NCBI RefSeq assembly: GCF_021018895.1
Contig: NC_079382.1
Span: 14,455,001 to 14,519,000 of the forward strand
Direction: 5' to 3'
DNA length: 64,000 bases
From: Seriola aureovittata
Lineage: Eukaryota; Chordata; Actinopteri; Carangiformes; Carangidae
Shown here piece after piece: positions 62,301 to 64,000 of this stretch. A model generated the notes under the pieces. It was given only the letters and a program-made list of their open reading frames with translations. It had not been told where the DNA came from and made no database searches. The translations under genes were made by a program, and so were the position numbers. Position 1 is the stretch's first letter. Each line of letters begins with the position of its first letter.

Positions 62301-64000
62301 GAATTTTGTCATATCTTCTCATTTTTTTCCTTTTACATGAGTGTACACTTAGTTGTTCAGAATATTTGGGACCATTAAAATGATCTTTGCTGTAAGGTGT
62401 CCTACTACCCTTTGTCCTGATAACTCAAGTGTCTCCTTGCTGCATCTCACTTTTATTGAGTAGTTGGGGTTTCTTTTGCAACACAAAAAGTTGACTTTAT
62501 CCAAGTCATACAGACAATGCTGTTGGATTCAGCATGGTTCCACTAACGATAAGGACACAAAACGTCATACTGTGAACACTCAAGAAGCCTGTAATTCCAT
62601 CACCAAATGGAAAACGTTCGAGTAGTGAATACAATTTTTTATTTTTTTTTACTTTTTTGAATATTTCCCTGTGGAGGTTGGAATAATGTTATATCAGTTT
62701 ATTCCACAAACAAGTAGTTTTATGAAGACGTGGCTTGCTGGTTTGTGAGCTAAAAAGTTTATGGTCAAATCCATTTCTATCTCTATGAAACACATTTCTT
62801 TGCTGATGTTTTGGGGTTTATTTCATGCCTACCTCATTTGAATTTCTACCTCATTTGAATTTCTTTCAAGGGTCAAGGGAATGTCATTCATTATATTTCA
62901 AAACAGCAGATTTTAGCATTTAATTTGTGGGTGGCTCTCAGTTGCCTTACAATCCACCAGGTGGCACCCTTAGTCCATAAAAGAATTATTAAGCGAAGAG
63001 CATTGCCTGTCCTCATTTGTCACATCATCTGTCCTTTGTTATTTTTTATGGTAAATTGGTATCATTTGAGCACATCCTAGGTGAAAACTGAAAATATTTT
63101 GTTAACATTTGAGGCATCTGTTGCGTATAGTTCTGGTTTGATGATGTCCTTGCAGTACTCTGTTTTGTACTTCTAGCAAAAGCAGAAAGCTATTCTTTGA
63201 TCAGTGGGTAGTTTGTAGGCAGACAGATCATCTTGGCTTGACACTTTCTTTGGCATAAAGTGCTAAGAATAGGTGCCGCAAATGACACCAACTCTATAAA
63301 ATCAAATATAATGATCAGATTGCATATTTAACCAAAACTTTAGGAAAAACTATTCTTCAAAGTGAGCTCAGTTGAAAGATATATTTGGTAACAAGTTTAT
63401 ACGAATGCATAGGATTATTTTTATCCAGTGACATTAGTAATTCAGTTTGAGAAAAGGAAGAGTTGACATACCTTTACCATTCTATACTCCAGTATCATAA
63501 CTGAGCCGCACTACTCGTAGAACTAAAAGTGTTTTTTTTTTTTTACAATGAGGGAATTGTTTATGAAAAATGTCAGCACCTCCCAGCTTATGTGGTCACC
63601 TCAGTGGGAGTTTGAGTACGACTCAAAAACAAACAGCATCAAGGCCACCAAGGAGTCACTGTGTTGTCCCTCCAAGTGCATTGTGGCCTTCAAACATTGC
63701 TTATTAATTAAAACCCAACAGAAGAGGATCACTCGGTGCTCAGTGTGCAACGAGAGCCGTCACACAACGCCTATTAAGGCTCCCATTCACATGAAAGCCA
63801 TCTCCAGACAACGGCAGCTTTTCAAGAGCAGCCCTCCCTGCCAGCCTCCGTTTGCTCCTCAGCAGGAGTGTGGCAGAGAGAGAGAGAGTGTGTGTGTGTG
63901 TGTGAGAGATCTCCCTCTTTGCCACTGGAGAGGCCAGCCTGCTGCTGGTGCCAGCCACTGCTCCACCAGAATGCCGGCTCCACTTCCAGTGCCAAGGCGC
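62301..64000. other. Intergenic DNA at the right edge
   Basis: No supported gene. The stretch 63,580-63,860 is of higher complexity and less AT-rich than its surroundings, and could be a conserved element or exon edge. A short (AG)n(TG)n microsatellite occurs at 63876-63906. Confidence 0.4.

Overview
The window looks like nuclear DNA from a ray-finned fish. It is AT-rich and full of (GT)n, (GA)n and homopolymer microsatellites. It carries several repeat families I recognise as teleost-type, and its genes are vertebrate genes split by GT-AG introns. I see no operons, rRNA, tRNA, CRISPR array or phage.

Layout. Positions 1 to about 39,700 (over 60% of the window) hold no gene I can support. They contain microsatellites, dispersed repeats, two inverted-repeat (MITE-like) elements, a CpG-rich island with CRE-like sites near 24.1-24.5 kb, and some low-repeat blocks that could be conserved regulatory DNA. 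All convincing genes lie in 39.7-61.4 kb, on the + strand, head to tail: (1) a 208-residue unrecognised coiled-coil protein with an N-terminal tract of twelve 8-residue repeats (39,809-40,435); (2) a compact 12-exon papilin-like secreted matrix protein of 569 residues (42,045-46,305); (3) erh, enhancer of rudimentary homolog, 4 coding exons, 104 residues (47,334-48,919); (4) ppp4r3, most like PPP4R3A/SMEK1, 15 coding exons, 819 residues (50,892-61,346). The last 2.6 kb is the ppp4r3 3' UTR and intergenic DNA.

The genes do not form one pathway. Erh is a small nuclear RNA-processing factor, ppp4r3 a regulatory subunit of protein phosphatase 4, and the papilin-like protein is extracellular. From general knowledge, human PAPLN, ERH and PPP4R3A all lie on chromosome 14q, so the cluster fits a conserved linkage group brought closer together. 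Exon boundaries were set by hand from reading frame, splice dinucleotides and family resemblance; codon phase closes across every intron in the three spliced genes.

I found no clearly new biological system. The best leads are the shortened papilin (no ADAMTS-type spacer, one Kunitz domain with Asp at P1, two tandem 28-residue Cys-Cys modules), the repeat-bearing coiled-coil gene, and a perfect palindromic RFX-type X-box inside a transposon-like element.
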